From the NCBI GenBank assembly GCA_017390245.1, contig JAFPCE010000186.1:1-17320 (forward strand): a stretch of DNA of 17,320 nucleotides, in the 5' to 3' direction. The position numbers were made by a program, and so were the translations under genes. The notes below the pieces were generated by a model. The model made no database searches. It was not told the DNA's origin and was given only the letters and a program-made list of their open reading frames with translations. Shown one piece after another: positions 1 through 7,497 of the stretch; the stretch's first letter is position 1; each line of letters starts with the position of its first letter. This stretch comes from Selenomonadaceae bacterium (GTDB lineage Bacteria; Bacillota; Negativicutes; Selenomonadales; Selenomonadaceae).

Positions 1-471
1 GACCAGCTGGCATGGCTGGAGGTGGATTTGGAAGAAAACCGTAATAAGCCAACCATTATCTTCTTCCATGGCTCTCTGGAGGGCACATGGGACAAGCATG
101 GCAACGCCTGGCCAAACCATCCATCCTTTATGGCTCAGCCAAAGGATGCAGTAAGGGATATTCTTTCCATGAACCCTCAGGTGGTGGCATGGGTATCCGG
201 TCATTTGCATTTAGGCGTGTACAATGAAAGCTGCCGCCAGCCAGAGCTGTATACCTATGATGTAAACCAGGTACAGAACATTCACAATCCAGCCCTGCTG
301 GGTACTGGCTATATGTATGGCAAGAGCCGTAATGGCGGTTCCTACTATCCTGCTCTCTGGACTAAGTCCCTGTATCTCTTCAAGGACAGAATCGAGGTAA
401 GGACCTATGATCATACTAATCATACCTTCCTGCCAGAGCTGGATATGGCCATTCTCATTAATAAGCGCTAA
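1..471 (+). CDS. Metallophosphoesterase, C-terminal part
   Basis: This is the 3' end of a calcineurin-like metallophosphoesterase gene. The frame is open back to base 1 (it begins DQLAWLEVDLEE), so the true start lies outside the window. What is visible is 156 codons. A buried beta-strand leads into FFHGSL (bases about 61-78), where this superfamily carries a metal-binding His. The motif GHLH at bases 199-210 matches the GHxH metal-ligand motif near the end of the fold. The N-terminal metal motifs (DxH, GDxxx, GNH) would be upstream and cannot be checked. The phrase DQLAWLE before the His strand is common in this family, which hydrolyses phosphoester bonds using two metal ions. Substrate is unknown. 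A terminator follows 40 bases after the stop, so it is the last gene of its transcript. The fold is fairly sure, the specific function is not. Confidence 0.75.
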   Translation, partial: DQLAWLEVDLEENRNKPTIIFFHGSLEGTWDKHGNAWPNHPSFMAQPKDAVRDILSMNPQVVAWVSGHLHLGVYNESCRQPELYTYDVNQVQNIHNPALLGTGYMYGKSRNGGSYYPALWTKSLYLFKDRIEVRTYDHTNHTFLPELDMAILINKR

Positions 472-510
472 AGCGCCATAAATACGTTACCTCTGTTTTA
501 TTTATATAAG

Positions 511-547
511 CAGCTGGCCACAATCCTGCGTTGTGGCTGGCTGTTTT
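511..547 (+). terminator. Rho-independent terminator after the phosphoesterase
   Basis: A 13-bp stem (511-523 with 531-543, two G-U wobbles) encloses a 7-base loop and is followed directly by TTTT (544-547). It sits 40 bases after the phosphoesterase stop codon. Confidence 0.8.
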
Positions 548-729
548 ACACTTTGTAATATTATCTGGCAGCATGAAGTAGGGTGTTATGGCAGCAGGAG
601 GCATCAGAGAGGATTTTGCTAGTATCTGTCATGCTATGCTGCTGTATGGGGAATTATGATGGTATCTATAAGGATATACTGCAGATAGATGGTTATTTTT
701 ATTTAAAGGATTTGTGAGGGGGTCAGGAA
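548..729. other. Gap before the SGNH hydrolase gene
   Basis: I see no gene in this stretch. A promoter for the hydrolase-cbiL pair should lie here, but no convincing -35/-10 pair stands out. I looked for a cobalamin riboswitch because cbiL lies downstream and found no B12-box-like sequence. The only clear signal is the ribosome binding site GAGGGGGT at 716-723. Confidence 0.4.
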
Positions 730-1491
730 ATGAAGAAAATGCTCTTTTTAGTAATGGCGCTGGTTATAGGCATTACTGCTAATATCCAGTCTGTATGCTC
801 TGCTAATATGGGCGGGCCTGGGGAAAAAATCCGCATAATGTGCTACGGTGATTCTAATACCTGGGGCTTTACCCAGAGACCGGCGGTAAAGCGCTATCCT
901 GCTGATGTGCGCTGGACTGGCGTGGTGCAGAAGGAGCTGGGGAATAAGTATTGTATCATCGAGGAGGGTCTCAGCAGCCGTACTGCCGGGGCTGATAACT
1001 ACGATAACGGCCTCAATGAGGCTATTGCCGGAGAGCTGAATTTTAACGGCAGGCCTACATTTATGCCACTGTTAAAGAGCCATATTCCGCTGGATGTGGT
1101 GGTTATTATGCTGGGCACTAATGATATCAAGGTTAAATTCCATTTGACACCAGAGCAGGTTACTGCTAATGTAGAGAAGCTGGTGCAGATGGTTAATCTT
1201 AGCTGTGATCCTGAGAAGGAGTGGTATGGCTACGGTGTACCAAAGGTTCTGGTGGTAGCACCTGTGGCTATCATGGCTACTAAGTCTTCCTTCTCTGCTA
1301 AGAATGCTGCGTCCCGTGAGCTGGGGCCTTTGTTTAAGGAGATGGCTGCGAGAAATCATGTGGATTTCCTGGATGCTAATGATTATGTGCAGGTGCCAGG
1401 GATGCCAGATGGGATTCATCTGACGGCAAATCAGCATAAGGTGCTGGGCAAGGCTATTGCGGCTAAGCTGAAGGAAATGACGAAGGAATAA
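730..1491 (+). CDS. Secreted SGNH/GDSL-family hydrolase
   Basis: A 253-residue protein of the SGNH hydrolase superfamily (lipase, esterase and carbohydrate-esterase enzymes). The N-terminus has a Lys pair and a hydrophobic stretch (residues 4-18) followed by SVCSA, which looks like a signal peptide cleaved near residue 25, so the enzyme is probably exported. Block I is GDSNTWGF (40-47), with Ser42 as nucleophile. The oxyanion Gly is probably in the LSSRTAG region (81-87). Block III is GTND (129-132) with Asn131. Block V is DGIH (227-230), giving the catalytic Asp227 and His230. The order and spacing match arylesterase-like GDSL enzymes. The ATG lies 6 bases after GAGGGGGT. cbiL begins 11 bases after the stop, so the two are likely co-transcribed, although their functions are not obviously linked. 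Substrate is unknown. Confidence 0.88.
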   Translation: MKKMLFLVMALVIGITANIQSVCSANMGGPGEKIRIMCYGDSNTWGFTQRPAVKRYPADVRWTGVVQKELGNKYCIIEEGLSSRTAGADNYDNGLNEAIAGELNFNGRPTFMPLLKSHIPLDVVVIMLGTNDIKVKFHLTPEQVTANVEKLVQMVNLSCDPEKEWYGYGVPKVLVVAPVAIMATKSSFSAKNAASRELGPLFKEMAARNHVDFLDANDYVQVPGMPDGIHLTANQHKVLGKAIAAKLKEMTKE

Positions 1492-1502
1492 GGGGTGTAG
1501 AG

Positions 1503-2222
1503 ATGGCTGGGAAGCTGTTTGGTATTGGTGTGGGGCCTGGGAATCCGGAGCTTCTGACTATGAAGGCTGTGAGGGCTATTGAGGCTTTGGATGTAATTAT
1601 TGCGCCTAAGACGGAGAAGAAAACCTCCAGTGTGGCTTTGAAGATTGCCAGGGATTATATTCAGCCTCAGACAGAGATTGTGTACCAGGAGTTTCCTATG
1701 ACTGATGATTTTGCCAGTGATGACACTTCTTGGGAGAAGAATAAGGCTGAGATTCTGGCGCTTTTAGGCCAGGGGAAGTCAGTTGGTTTTCTTACCCTGG
1801 GTGACCCTATGTTTTTCAGTACCTATATTTATGTGCTGGAAAGATTAAAGGCGGAGCAGGCTAAGGGAGAGGTGGAGTTTACCATTGAAACCATACCTGG
1901 CATTACTGCTTTCTGTGCCATTGCCAGCGCCACTAACACTCCTATTATAGAGGGGGATAATGTGCTGAGTATTGTGCCGGCTAATCTGCCCCTGGAAAGG
2001 GTGCAGGAAGCCCTGGAGCACACGGATAATGCGGTGCTCATGAAGGTGTCAAAGGATTACCCAGAGCTTTTAAAGCTGTTGGATGAGCAGAACATGGTGG
2101 ACAAGGCCATTTTAGTCAGCCGATATGGACTGGAAAATGAAAAGGTATTTTCTGATATCCGGGAGGCCCAGGAAGCAAAGCTGAATTATCTTAGCACCAT
2201 TATTACCAGAAGAAGCAAATAA
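1503..2222 (+). CDS. cbiL: Precorrin-2 / cobalt-factor II C20-methyltransferase
   Basis: A 239-residue tetrapyrrole methylase, the usual size for CbiL/CobI. It transfers a methyl group from S-adenosylmethionine to C-20 of precorrin-2 or cobalt-precorrin-2 in cobalamin synthesis. Visible motifs are GVGPGNPELLTMKAVR (9-24, the N-terminal glycine-rich loop), LTLGDPMFFSTY (97-108, SAM-binding GDP) and PGITAF (132-137). The P-E-L-L-T-x-K-A-V-R form and IIEGDNVLSIVPA (148-160) favour the C20 enzyme over other methylases of the pathway. It probably acts in the anaerobic (cobalt-early) route, as expected in an anaerobe; this is inference. The start ATG lies 11 bases after the hydrolase stop and is preceded by GGGGTGTAG. 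No other cobalamin gene is present in the window, so the gene stands apart from the rest of its pathway. Confidence 0.9.
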   Translation: MAGKLFGIGVGPGNPELLTMKAVRAIEALDVIIAPKTEKKTSSVALKIARDYIQPQTEIVYQEFPMTDDFASDDTSWEKNKAEILALLGQGKSVGFLTLGDPMFFSTYIYVLERLKAEQAKGEVEFTIETIPGITAFCAIASATNTPIIEGDNVLSIVPANLPLERVQEALEHTDNAVLMKVSKDYPELLKLLDEQNMVDKAILVSRYGLENEKVFSDIREAQEAKLNYLSTIITRRSK

Positions 2223-2313
2223 AAAATGGGATATATCCTATAAGAGCTTACACTGCAGAGGCTGGAGCAAAATCCGGCTTGGGCAGGTAGATCAAAGGGT
2301 ATATCCCAATTTT
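2221..2313. terminator. Possible bidirectional terminator between cbiL and the marR-type gene
   Basis: Two genes converge here. Arms at 2227-2239 and 2296-2308 can form a 13-bp stem with one wobble. A-rich sequence lies on the left (a T tract for the minus strand) and AATTTT on the right. The loop is long, about 56 bases, and holds a smaller 6-bp hairpin (GCTGGA/TCCGGC), so the call is tentative. Confidence 0.5.
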
Positions 2314-2323
2314 ATTTATGATT

Positions 2324-2806
2324 TTATTTATGATTATATTTATCTCCATTAAGTCTTTTTTTCATCTTATCATTTAAAAGTATGTCGGACATAACATCAT
2401 TAAATGAAGTGATAGACTGGTAAAACACTTGCTGCTGGTGGTCTGGCAGCTGGGAAAGCTCCTGGCTGAAGAAGGCCTTGACCTTGTCCTTGCCAGCATC
2501 AATGAGGGCTTTGCCTGCAGGTGTCAGCAGCAGGTGGTGACTGCGGCCGTCGTTTTCCTTGCGCTTTTTCAGGATGTAGTTCATGGAGATGAGCTTGTTG
2601 ATGGTTGGGGTCAGCTGCTGCTTGCTCATGGAGAGGAGAGCACTGATTTCTGTCAATGTCATAGGTCCGGCAGTGTCCAGAATGGAAAGCACCATGCCCT
2701 GGTTGCCGGGTATGGAATAATTGATTCTTTTGGTGATTAAATAGTGGGTTATATGAAGGGAATTAAGAAAGGATTGCATCGCTTTATCCGTATTTTTTGT
2801 GTCCAT
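2324..2806 (-). CDS. MarR-family transcriptional repressor, likely regulator of the RND pump
   Basis: A 160-residue MarR-type winged-helix regulator. Residues 50-70 (LTEISALLSMSKQQLTPTIN) form the helix-turn-helix. The wing at 81-95 carries the family signature D-G-R (86-88) and LLLT. Flanking helices at the two ends would form the dimer. The frame is open further upstream, to 2878. I chose the ATG at 2804-2806 because AGGAG (2815-2819 on the complementary strand) sits 8 bases before it and because the extra residues have no MarR likeness. The gene diverges from the efflux operon, and a strong palindrome lies in the shared upstream region. By analogy with MarR, MexR and similar regulators it probably represses the pump, and perhaps itself, until a small ligand or stress signal releases it. 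The ligand is unknown. Confidence 0.88.
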   Translation of the reverse strand: MDTKNTDKAMQSFLNSLHITHYLITKRINYSIPGNQGMVLSILDTAGPMTLTEISALLSMSKQQLTPTINKLISMNYILKKRKENDGRSHHLLLTPAGKALIDAGKDKVKAFFSQELSQLPDHQQQVFYQSITSFNDVMSDILLNDKMKKRLNGDKYNHK

Positions 2807-2871
2807 TAAATCTGCTCCTAAATCTGCTTTTAATAAGCCTTGTATTCTTGTGAAGATTATAGTAATCCTTA

Positions 2872-2900
2872 TTGACATTTACTTTTATATAATGTACCAT
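2872..2900 (+). promoter_or_regulatory. Candidate promoter of the RND efflux operon
   Basis: TTGACA (2872-2877), a 17-base spacer and TACCAT (2895-2900, four of six consensus bases) point toward the efflux genes. An alternative -10, TATAAT at 2888-2893, has no -35 at suitable spacing. The palindrome at 2910-2935 lies just beyond, where a bound repressor would block transcription. Confidence 0.45.
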
Positions 2901-2909
2901 AGAAAAGAA

Positions 2910-2935
2910 ATTTAGTAAATAGATGTTTACTAAAT
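2910..2935. promoter_or_regulatory. Palindromic operator, probable MarR-type binding site
   Basis: A perfect inverted repeat of ATTTAGTAAA and TTTACTAAAT separated by 6 bases. It lies between the divergent repressor and efflux genes, just downstream of the candidate efflux promoter. Length, AT-richness and symmetry fit a MarR-dimer operator. That this particular protein binds it is inferred from position. Confidence 0.7.
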
Positions 2936-2987
2936 CATCATAAAGTTATTTATCACAACTGTGTTAATTTTAAGGAGGTATAGTGAT

Positions 2988-4154
2988 TTGGTATCAAAAA
3001 GAGGAATGCTTGCCATAGTGGCAGTAGTGGTGGTAGCCATTATTGGTTATGTCATCTTCGGCATGGCAGGCGGAAAGCAGCAGCAGGCAGGCAGTAAGGG
3101 TGTGCAGGTAAAGGTTATGTCTCCTTTGCGTCAGGACACTCCGCTGACTTTGGAATATGCTGGTTCTGTGAAGGGGAAGGAAGAGGTTAAGGTACAGGCT
3201 CGTGTATCTGGTACTATTGTTGCCAAGTACATCAAGGGCGGCCAGCAGGTTACTGCAGGCCAGGCACTGTACAAGATTGATGACCGTCAGTACAGAACAT
3301 CTTTGTTAAAGGCTCAGGCTCATTTAGCCCAGGCTCAGGCAGATTTAAACAATGCTATTATTGATTTGCAGAGAGATCAGCAGCTGGCAGCTGCAGCAGC
3401 TATCTCTGAGCAGACTGTTACTACCCAGCAGGCAAAGGTTAACGCACTGCAGGGCAATGTAAATGCTATGGCTGCACTGGTTCAGCAGGCTCAGGAAAGC
3501 CTGGATGATACTGTAGTTTATGCTCCTATGAGCGGCAAGCTGGCAGTTGATGATGTGGCAACTGGTACCTTCGTAACTGCTGGTAACACTCCATTGGTTA
3601 CTATTGGTACTAACAACCCTATGCTGGTACAGTTCAGCATCAGTGAGACTGAGTATCTGAAGTATGTTGGTGCTGCTGTTGTACCTGGACAGGCTCTGCC
3701 TTCTAAGGAAGTACGCATTACCTTAAGTGATGGCAGCGAGTATCCTGGTGTAGGCCACATTGTTGAGGTTGACCGTTCCATGCAGGACAACTCTGGCTCT
3801 CTGATTGTGAAGGCTGAGTTTGATAACCAGCAGGGCGTGCTGATTCCTGGTATGTTTGCCAGAGCAAAGCTTGTAGGCGATACTCTGAAGGATGCTATCT
3901 TGGTTCCTCAGCGTGCTGTACAGCAGATGCTGGGCAAGTCCTTTGTTATGGTTGTAGGCGAGGATGGCAAGTCCGTAGCTAAGTCCATTGAGGTTGGCAC
4001 TAAGATTGGCAGCTACTACATCGTTGAAAAGGGCCTGGATGGCAGTGAGCAGGTTGTAGTTGAAGGCCTGACTTCTCTGACTGAGGGTATGCCTCTGGGA
4101 ATTACTGCTGTAACTCCTGAGGAAATGGGCTTCTCTCTCACTTCCAGTAATTAA
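2988..4154 (+). CDS. RND efflux periplasmic adaptor (AcrA/MexA-like membrane fusion protein)
   Basis: A 388-residue adaptor that links an inner-membrane RND pump to an outer-membrane channel. Order of parts: one N-terminal membrane segment (about 7-26), first half of the lipoyl domain (65-100, with ARVSGTI and VTAGQALYKID), a Gln/Ala-rich coiled-coil hairpin (104-172), second lipoyl half (TVVYAPMSGKL, 175-185), then beta-barrel and membrane-proximal domains. There is no lipobox Cys, so it is probably held by its membrane segment rather than by lipid. I chose TTG (2988-2990) because AAGGAGG (2972-2978) sits 9 bases before it. An upstream in-frame GTG at 2961 lies before that site, and the next ATG at 3006 is 27 bases beyond it. 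The pump gene starts 15 bases after the stop. Confidence 0.92.
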   Translation: MVSKRGMLAIVAVVVVAIIGYVIFGMAGGKQQQAGSKGVQVKVMSPLRQDTPLTLEYAGSVKGKEEVKVQARVSGTIVAKYIKGGQQVTAGQALYKIDDRQYRTSLLKAQAHLAQAQADLNNAIIDLQRDQQLAAAAAISEQTVTTQQAKVNALQGNVNAMAALVQQAQESLDDTVVYAPMSGKLAVDDVATGTFVTAGNTPLVTIGTNNPMLVQFSISETEYLKYVGAAVVPGQALPSKEVRITLSDGSEYPGVGHIVEVDRSMQDNSGSLIVKAEFDNQQGVLIPGMFARAKLVGDTLKDAILVPQRAVQQMLGKSFVMVVGEDGKSVAKSIEVGTKIGSYYIVEKGLDGSEQVVVEGLTSLTEGMPLGITAVTPEEMGFSLTSSN

Positions 4155-4169
4155 TAAGGGGGCGTCCAC

Positions 4170-7100
4170 TTGTCTAAGTTTTTTATACACAGACCGATAT
4201 TTGCAATAGTTATAGCTTTGATTATTGTTATCGGCGGTGTGTTGTCAGCGGTACAGCTTCCTATAGCCCAGTATCCGCAGATTGCACCACCAACAGTATC
4301 AGTTAGTACTACCTATATCGGTGCAAATGCCAAGACGGTAAATGAAGCTGTTGCCCAGATTATTGAGCAGCAGGTTAATGGTACCCAGGGAATGGATTAT
4401 ATGAACTCCAATTCCAATGATACAGGCAGCTACTCTCTTAGTGTAGTGTTTGATCTGGGTACTGATGGTGATATGGATGCGGTTAAGGTACAGAATAACG
4501 TAGCAGTTGCTAACTCCAGCTTACCAGATTCTGTTAAGACTGTTGGTGTTACTACCAGTAAGTCTTCCAATTCCATGGCCTATATGATGGCACTGTATTC
4601 TCCTAACAATACCTATGATCGTCCATGGCTGAAGAATTACGCTGATATTTATATTCTGGATAAGATTAAGCGTGTACCAGGTGTTGGTTCCGTTATGGTA
4701 TTCGGTTCTGACTATGCTATGCGCGTCTGGTGTAACCCTGCTAAGATGGCAGAGATGGGCATCACTGCTGCTGAGATTTCTGCAGCTATCCATGATCAGA
4801 ACGTACAGGCACCAGCAGGTTCTGTAGGTGCTATGCCTGTGCCAAATGGCCAGGAGAAGCAGTCTACTGGTAAGATTGATGGCCGTCTGGTTACTGCTGA
4901 GGAATTCGGCAATATTATCCTGAAGGCTAATGCTGATGGCCAGTATGTCCGTTTAAAGGATGTAGCTAAGGTTGAAACCGGTTCTAAGGATTATTCTGTA
5001 AATGGTAAGGTTAACAATCAGGACTGCGTTGCTTTCGGTGTTCAGCTTACTAATGATGCTAATACCATGGTGGCAGTAGCAGAGGTTAGAAAGATTCTGG
5101 AGGAATCCAGAGCAGAATTCCCACCTGATTTGGATTATAAGGAAATCGTCGATAGCACAGACTTCATTAATGCGTCTATCACCGAGGTTGTTGAGACCTT
5201 CGTAGAGGCATTGCTGCTGGTTGTACTGGTTGTATTTATCTTCCTGCAGAACTGGCGTGCAACGCTGATTCCTTTGCTGGCAGTACCAGTTTCTCTGATT
5301 GGTACATTTATTGCCTTTATTATTCTTGACTTCTCTATTAACACACTGACCTTGTTCGCTATGGTTCTGGCCATAGGCCTGGTAGTAGATGATGCTATAG
5401 TTGTTATCGAGAACGTAGAAGCCCACATGGCTAAGGGCCTGAATCCTATAGATGCTACTGAGCGGGCTATGGATGAGGTACAGGGCCCAGTTGTGGCTAT
5501 CGCCTTCGTTCTGGCAGCTGTATTCGTACCAGTTGCCTTCCTGGGCGGCATGATGGGTGTACTTTACCGTCAGTTTGCGCTGACCATTGCTATTTCCATG
5601 GCTTTGTCTGCCTTTGTGGCACTGACACTGACTCCGGCACTTTGTGCTACCATGCTGAAGCCTCATTCTGAAAAGGATGATGAGGGCGTTTTAGGCAGAT
5701 TCTTTAAGAAATTCAATGATGGCTTTAACTCCATGCGTATTAAATACCAGGGGGTTGTAGGCTGGTTCATTGGCAATTCCAAATATGTATTTATCCTGCT
5801 GGTATTGGTGTGCGGCTTAACTGGCCTGCTCTTTAAGGTTATTCCTTCTACCTTCGTACCAGACGAGGACCAGGGCTACTTTGCTGTATCCATCAGCCTG
5901 CCAGAGGGTACTTCCTCTAACCAGACTGAAGCAACTATGGACAAGGTGGCTGGTGCTATCCAGCAGATTCCTGGTATCCAGAATGTCATGAGTATCAACG
6001 GCTTTGATATTATGGCCTTTGGTACTAAGTCCAACGCAGCTACCATGTTCGTTGGTCTTGATAACTGGGAAAACAGAACAACTCCTGATAAGCAGATTAA
6101 TGCCCTTCTGGGTGCTGTTTATATGACTGGTGCCAAGGTTGCACCTGAAGCCCGTGTTATTCCATTTAACATGCCATCCCTGCCAGGTCTTGGTACTGTT
6201 GGTGGTTTCCAGATGGAGCTGCAGGATTTGTCCGGTCATACAGATGAAGAGCTGGATGCTATTGCCAAGAAGGTAACTGCTGCGGCTAACCAGGATAAGC
6301 GTCTTTCTGGTGTACGCTGCTCCTTTACTATTAATTCTCCAGTATATCAGTATGATATTGACCGTGAGAAGGTAAAGGCTATGGGTGTAAATCTGAATGA
6401 TGTATTTACAGCTATGCAGGTATTCTTCGGTGGTTCCCAGGTTAATGACTTTAATGAATTTGGCCGTACCTACAAGGTGGTATTGCAGGCTGATGAAACC
6501 TTCCGCAGTGAGGTTGACAACATGCGCTTCATGTATGTACGCAGCAATACTGGTGCTATGATTCCATTGGATTCTCTGCTGAAGCCACAGCAGACCACCG
6601 GTCCAAATCTGATTCACCGCTTCAATGGTTCTAAGGCTCTGACCTTCCAGGGTAATCCAGGTACTGGATATTCCTCTGGTGAGGCTATGACAGCTATTGA
6701 GGAGATTGTGCGCCAGGTTGCCCCTGAGGGCTTCGGCATTGAGTGGAGCGGTCAGGCTCGTGAGGAGAAGAAGAGCGGTGACTCTACCAGCCAGGTGCTG
6801 GCATTGGCTCTGGTATTCGTCTTCCTGTGTCTGGCAGCGTTGTATGAGAGCTGGAGTATTCCGTTCTCCGTACTGTTGTCTGTGCCAGTTGGTGTTTGTG
6901 GTGCGCTGGTTTCTGAGTATGTGCTTTCTATTTTGGAGGCATTGGATGGCGTGCCAAATGCAGGCTTGCAGAACAGTATTTACATGCAGATTGGTATTAT
7001 CATGATTATCGGTCTGGCGGCGAAGAATGCGATTCTGATTGTAGAGTTTGCAAAGATTCGTGTAGATGCTGGCATGAATCCGCTGAAGGCGGCTATTGAG

Positions 7101-7358
7101 GCAGCAGGTCTTCGTCTCCGTCCTATTCTTATGACTTCCTTTGCATTTATCATCGGCTGTCTGCCTCTGGCAGTGGCAACTGGTGCTGGTGCAGCGGCTC
7201 GTAACGGCATGGGTGTGGCAGTAGTTGGTGGTATGTTCTTTGCTACTGCTATTGCGACGTTTATTATTCCATCGCTGTATGTGATTTGTGAGATTGTGGC
7301 TGAGAAGATTGGTATTCGCAAGAAGGCTAAGAAGAAGACCAGTGATGATTATTTATAA
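4170..7358 (+). CDS. RND multidrug efflux transporter, AcrB/MexB-like (HAE1 type)
   Basis: A 1062-residue inner-membrane pump that would export hydrophobic compounds in exchange for protons. The layout is that of HAE1 pumps: first membrane helix at about 10-28, a large extracytoplasmic domain (about 40-335), a helix bundle (about 338-495), a second large loop (about 565-870) and a final bundle (about 873-1040). The proton-relay residues are present: Asp407-Asp408 in GLVVDDAIVVIENV, and Lys952 in GLAAKNAILIVEF. The sequence starts SKFFIHRPIFA, as is typical. The start is TTG at 4170, with AAGGGGG (4156-4162) 7 bases before it; the reading frame gives no better choice. It forms an operon with the adaptor. 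No outer-membrane channel gene follows, so the pump must borrow one from elsewhere. Natural substrates cannot be predicted. Confidence 0.95.
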   Translation: MSKFFIHRPIFAIVIALIIVIGGVLSAVQLPIAQYPQIAPPTVSVSTTYIGANAKTVNEAVAQIIEQQVNGTQGMDYMNSNSNDTGSYSLSVVFDLGTDGDMDAVKVQNNVAVANSSLPDSVKTVGVTTSKSSNSMAYMMALYSPNNTYDRPWLKNYADIYILDKIKRVPGVGSVMVFGSDYAMRVWCNPAKMAEMGITAAEISAAIHDQNVQAPAGSVGAMPVPNGQEKQSTGKIDGRLVTAEEFGNIILKANADGQYVRLKDVAKVETGSKDYSVNGKVNNQDCVAFGVQLTNDANTMVAVAEVRKILEESRAEFPPDLDYKEIVDSTDFINASITEVVETFVEALLLVVLVVFIFLQNWRATLIPLLAVPVSLIGTFIAFIILDFSINTLTLFAMVLAIGLVVDDAIVVIENVEAHMAKGLNPIDATERAMDEVQGPVVAIAFVLAAVFVPVAFLGGMMGVLYRQFALTIAISMALSAFVALTLTPALCATMLKPHSEKDDEGVLGRFFKKFNDGFNSMRIKYQGVVGWFIGNSKYVFILLVLVCGLTGLLFKVIPSTFVPDEDQGYFAVSISLPEGTSSNQTEATMDKVAGAIQQIPGIQNVMSINGFDIMAFGTKSNAATMFVGLDNWENRTTPDKQINALLGAVYMTGAKVAPEARVIPFNMPSLPGLGTVGGFQMELQDLSGHTDEELDAIAKKVTAAANQDKRLSGVRCSFTINSPVYQYDIDREKVKAMGVNLNDVFTAMQVFFGGSQVNDFNEFGRTYKVVLQADETFRSEVDNMRFMYVRSNTGAMIPLDSLLKPQQTTGPNLIHRFNGSKALTFQGNPGTGYSSGEAMTAIEEIVRQVAPEGFGIEWSGQAREEKKSGDSTSQVLALALVFVFLCLAALYESWSIPFSVLLSVPVGVCGALVSEYVLSILEALDGVPNAGLQNSIYMQIGIIMIIGLAAKNAILIVEFAKIRVDAGMNPLKAAIEAAGLRLRPILMTSFAFIIGCLPLAVATGAGAAARNGMGVAVVGGMFFATAIATFIIPSLYVICEIVAEKIGIRKKAKKKTSDDYL

Positions 7359-7377
7359 TTTTTGAGTTATGAGTTTG

Positions 7378-7406
7378 AGAGACCAGCTTCGGCTGGTCTC
7401 TTTTTT
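7378..7406 (+). terminator. Strong terminator with UUCG loop after the RND operon
   Basis: A perfect 10-bp stem (7378-7387 with 7392-7401) is capped by TTCG closed by a C-G pair, the very stable UUCG tetraloop. T residues run from 7401 to 7406. It lies 19 bases after the pump stop codon and insulates recA from the efflux operon. Confidence 0.95.
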
Positions 7407-7429
7407 ATGAAAAATAATTAAAATTTTGG

Positions 7430-7458
7430 TTGTCACGGGAACTTTTGTTTGTTATACT
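7430..7458 (+). promoter_or_regulatory. recA promoter
   Basis: TTGTCA (7430-7435), a 17-base spacer and TATACT (7453-7458) form a good sigma-A-type promoter. Transcription would begin about 30 bases before the recA start. Confidence 0.8.
7438..7451. promoter_or_regulatory. LexA-box-like SOS operator in the recA promoter
   Basis: GGAACTTTTGTTTG agrees with the Gram-positive LexA consensus CGAAC-N4-GTTCG at 8 of 10 fixed bases. It lies wholly between the -35 and -10 elements, where a bound repressor would exclude RNA polymerase. Known biology of recA control supports it; binding is not shown. Confidence 0.6.
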
Positions 7459-7497
7459 ATGTAAAGAAAATCATTAGCGCAAAAAGGAGCGATGTAT

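Noticed and set aside
472..729. Cobalamin riboswitch before the hydrolase-cbiL pair
   Set aside because: No B12-box-like sequence or matching architecture was found.
4953..6617. Long minus-strand open frames opposite the RND pump (4953-5666 and 5817-6617)
   Set aside because: Composition is that of an antisense reading of membrane-protein codons, with no domain. The plus-strand pump is intact over the whole stretch.
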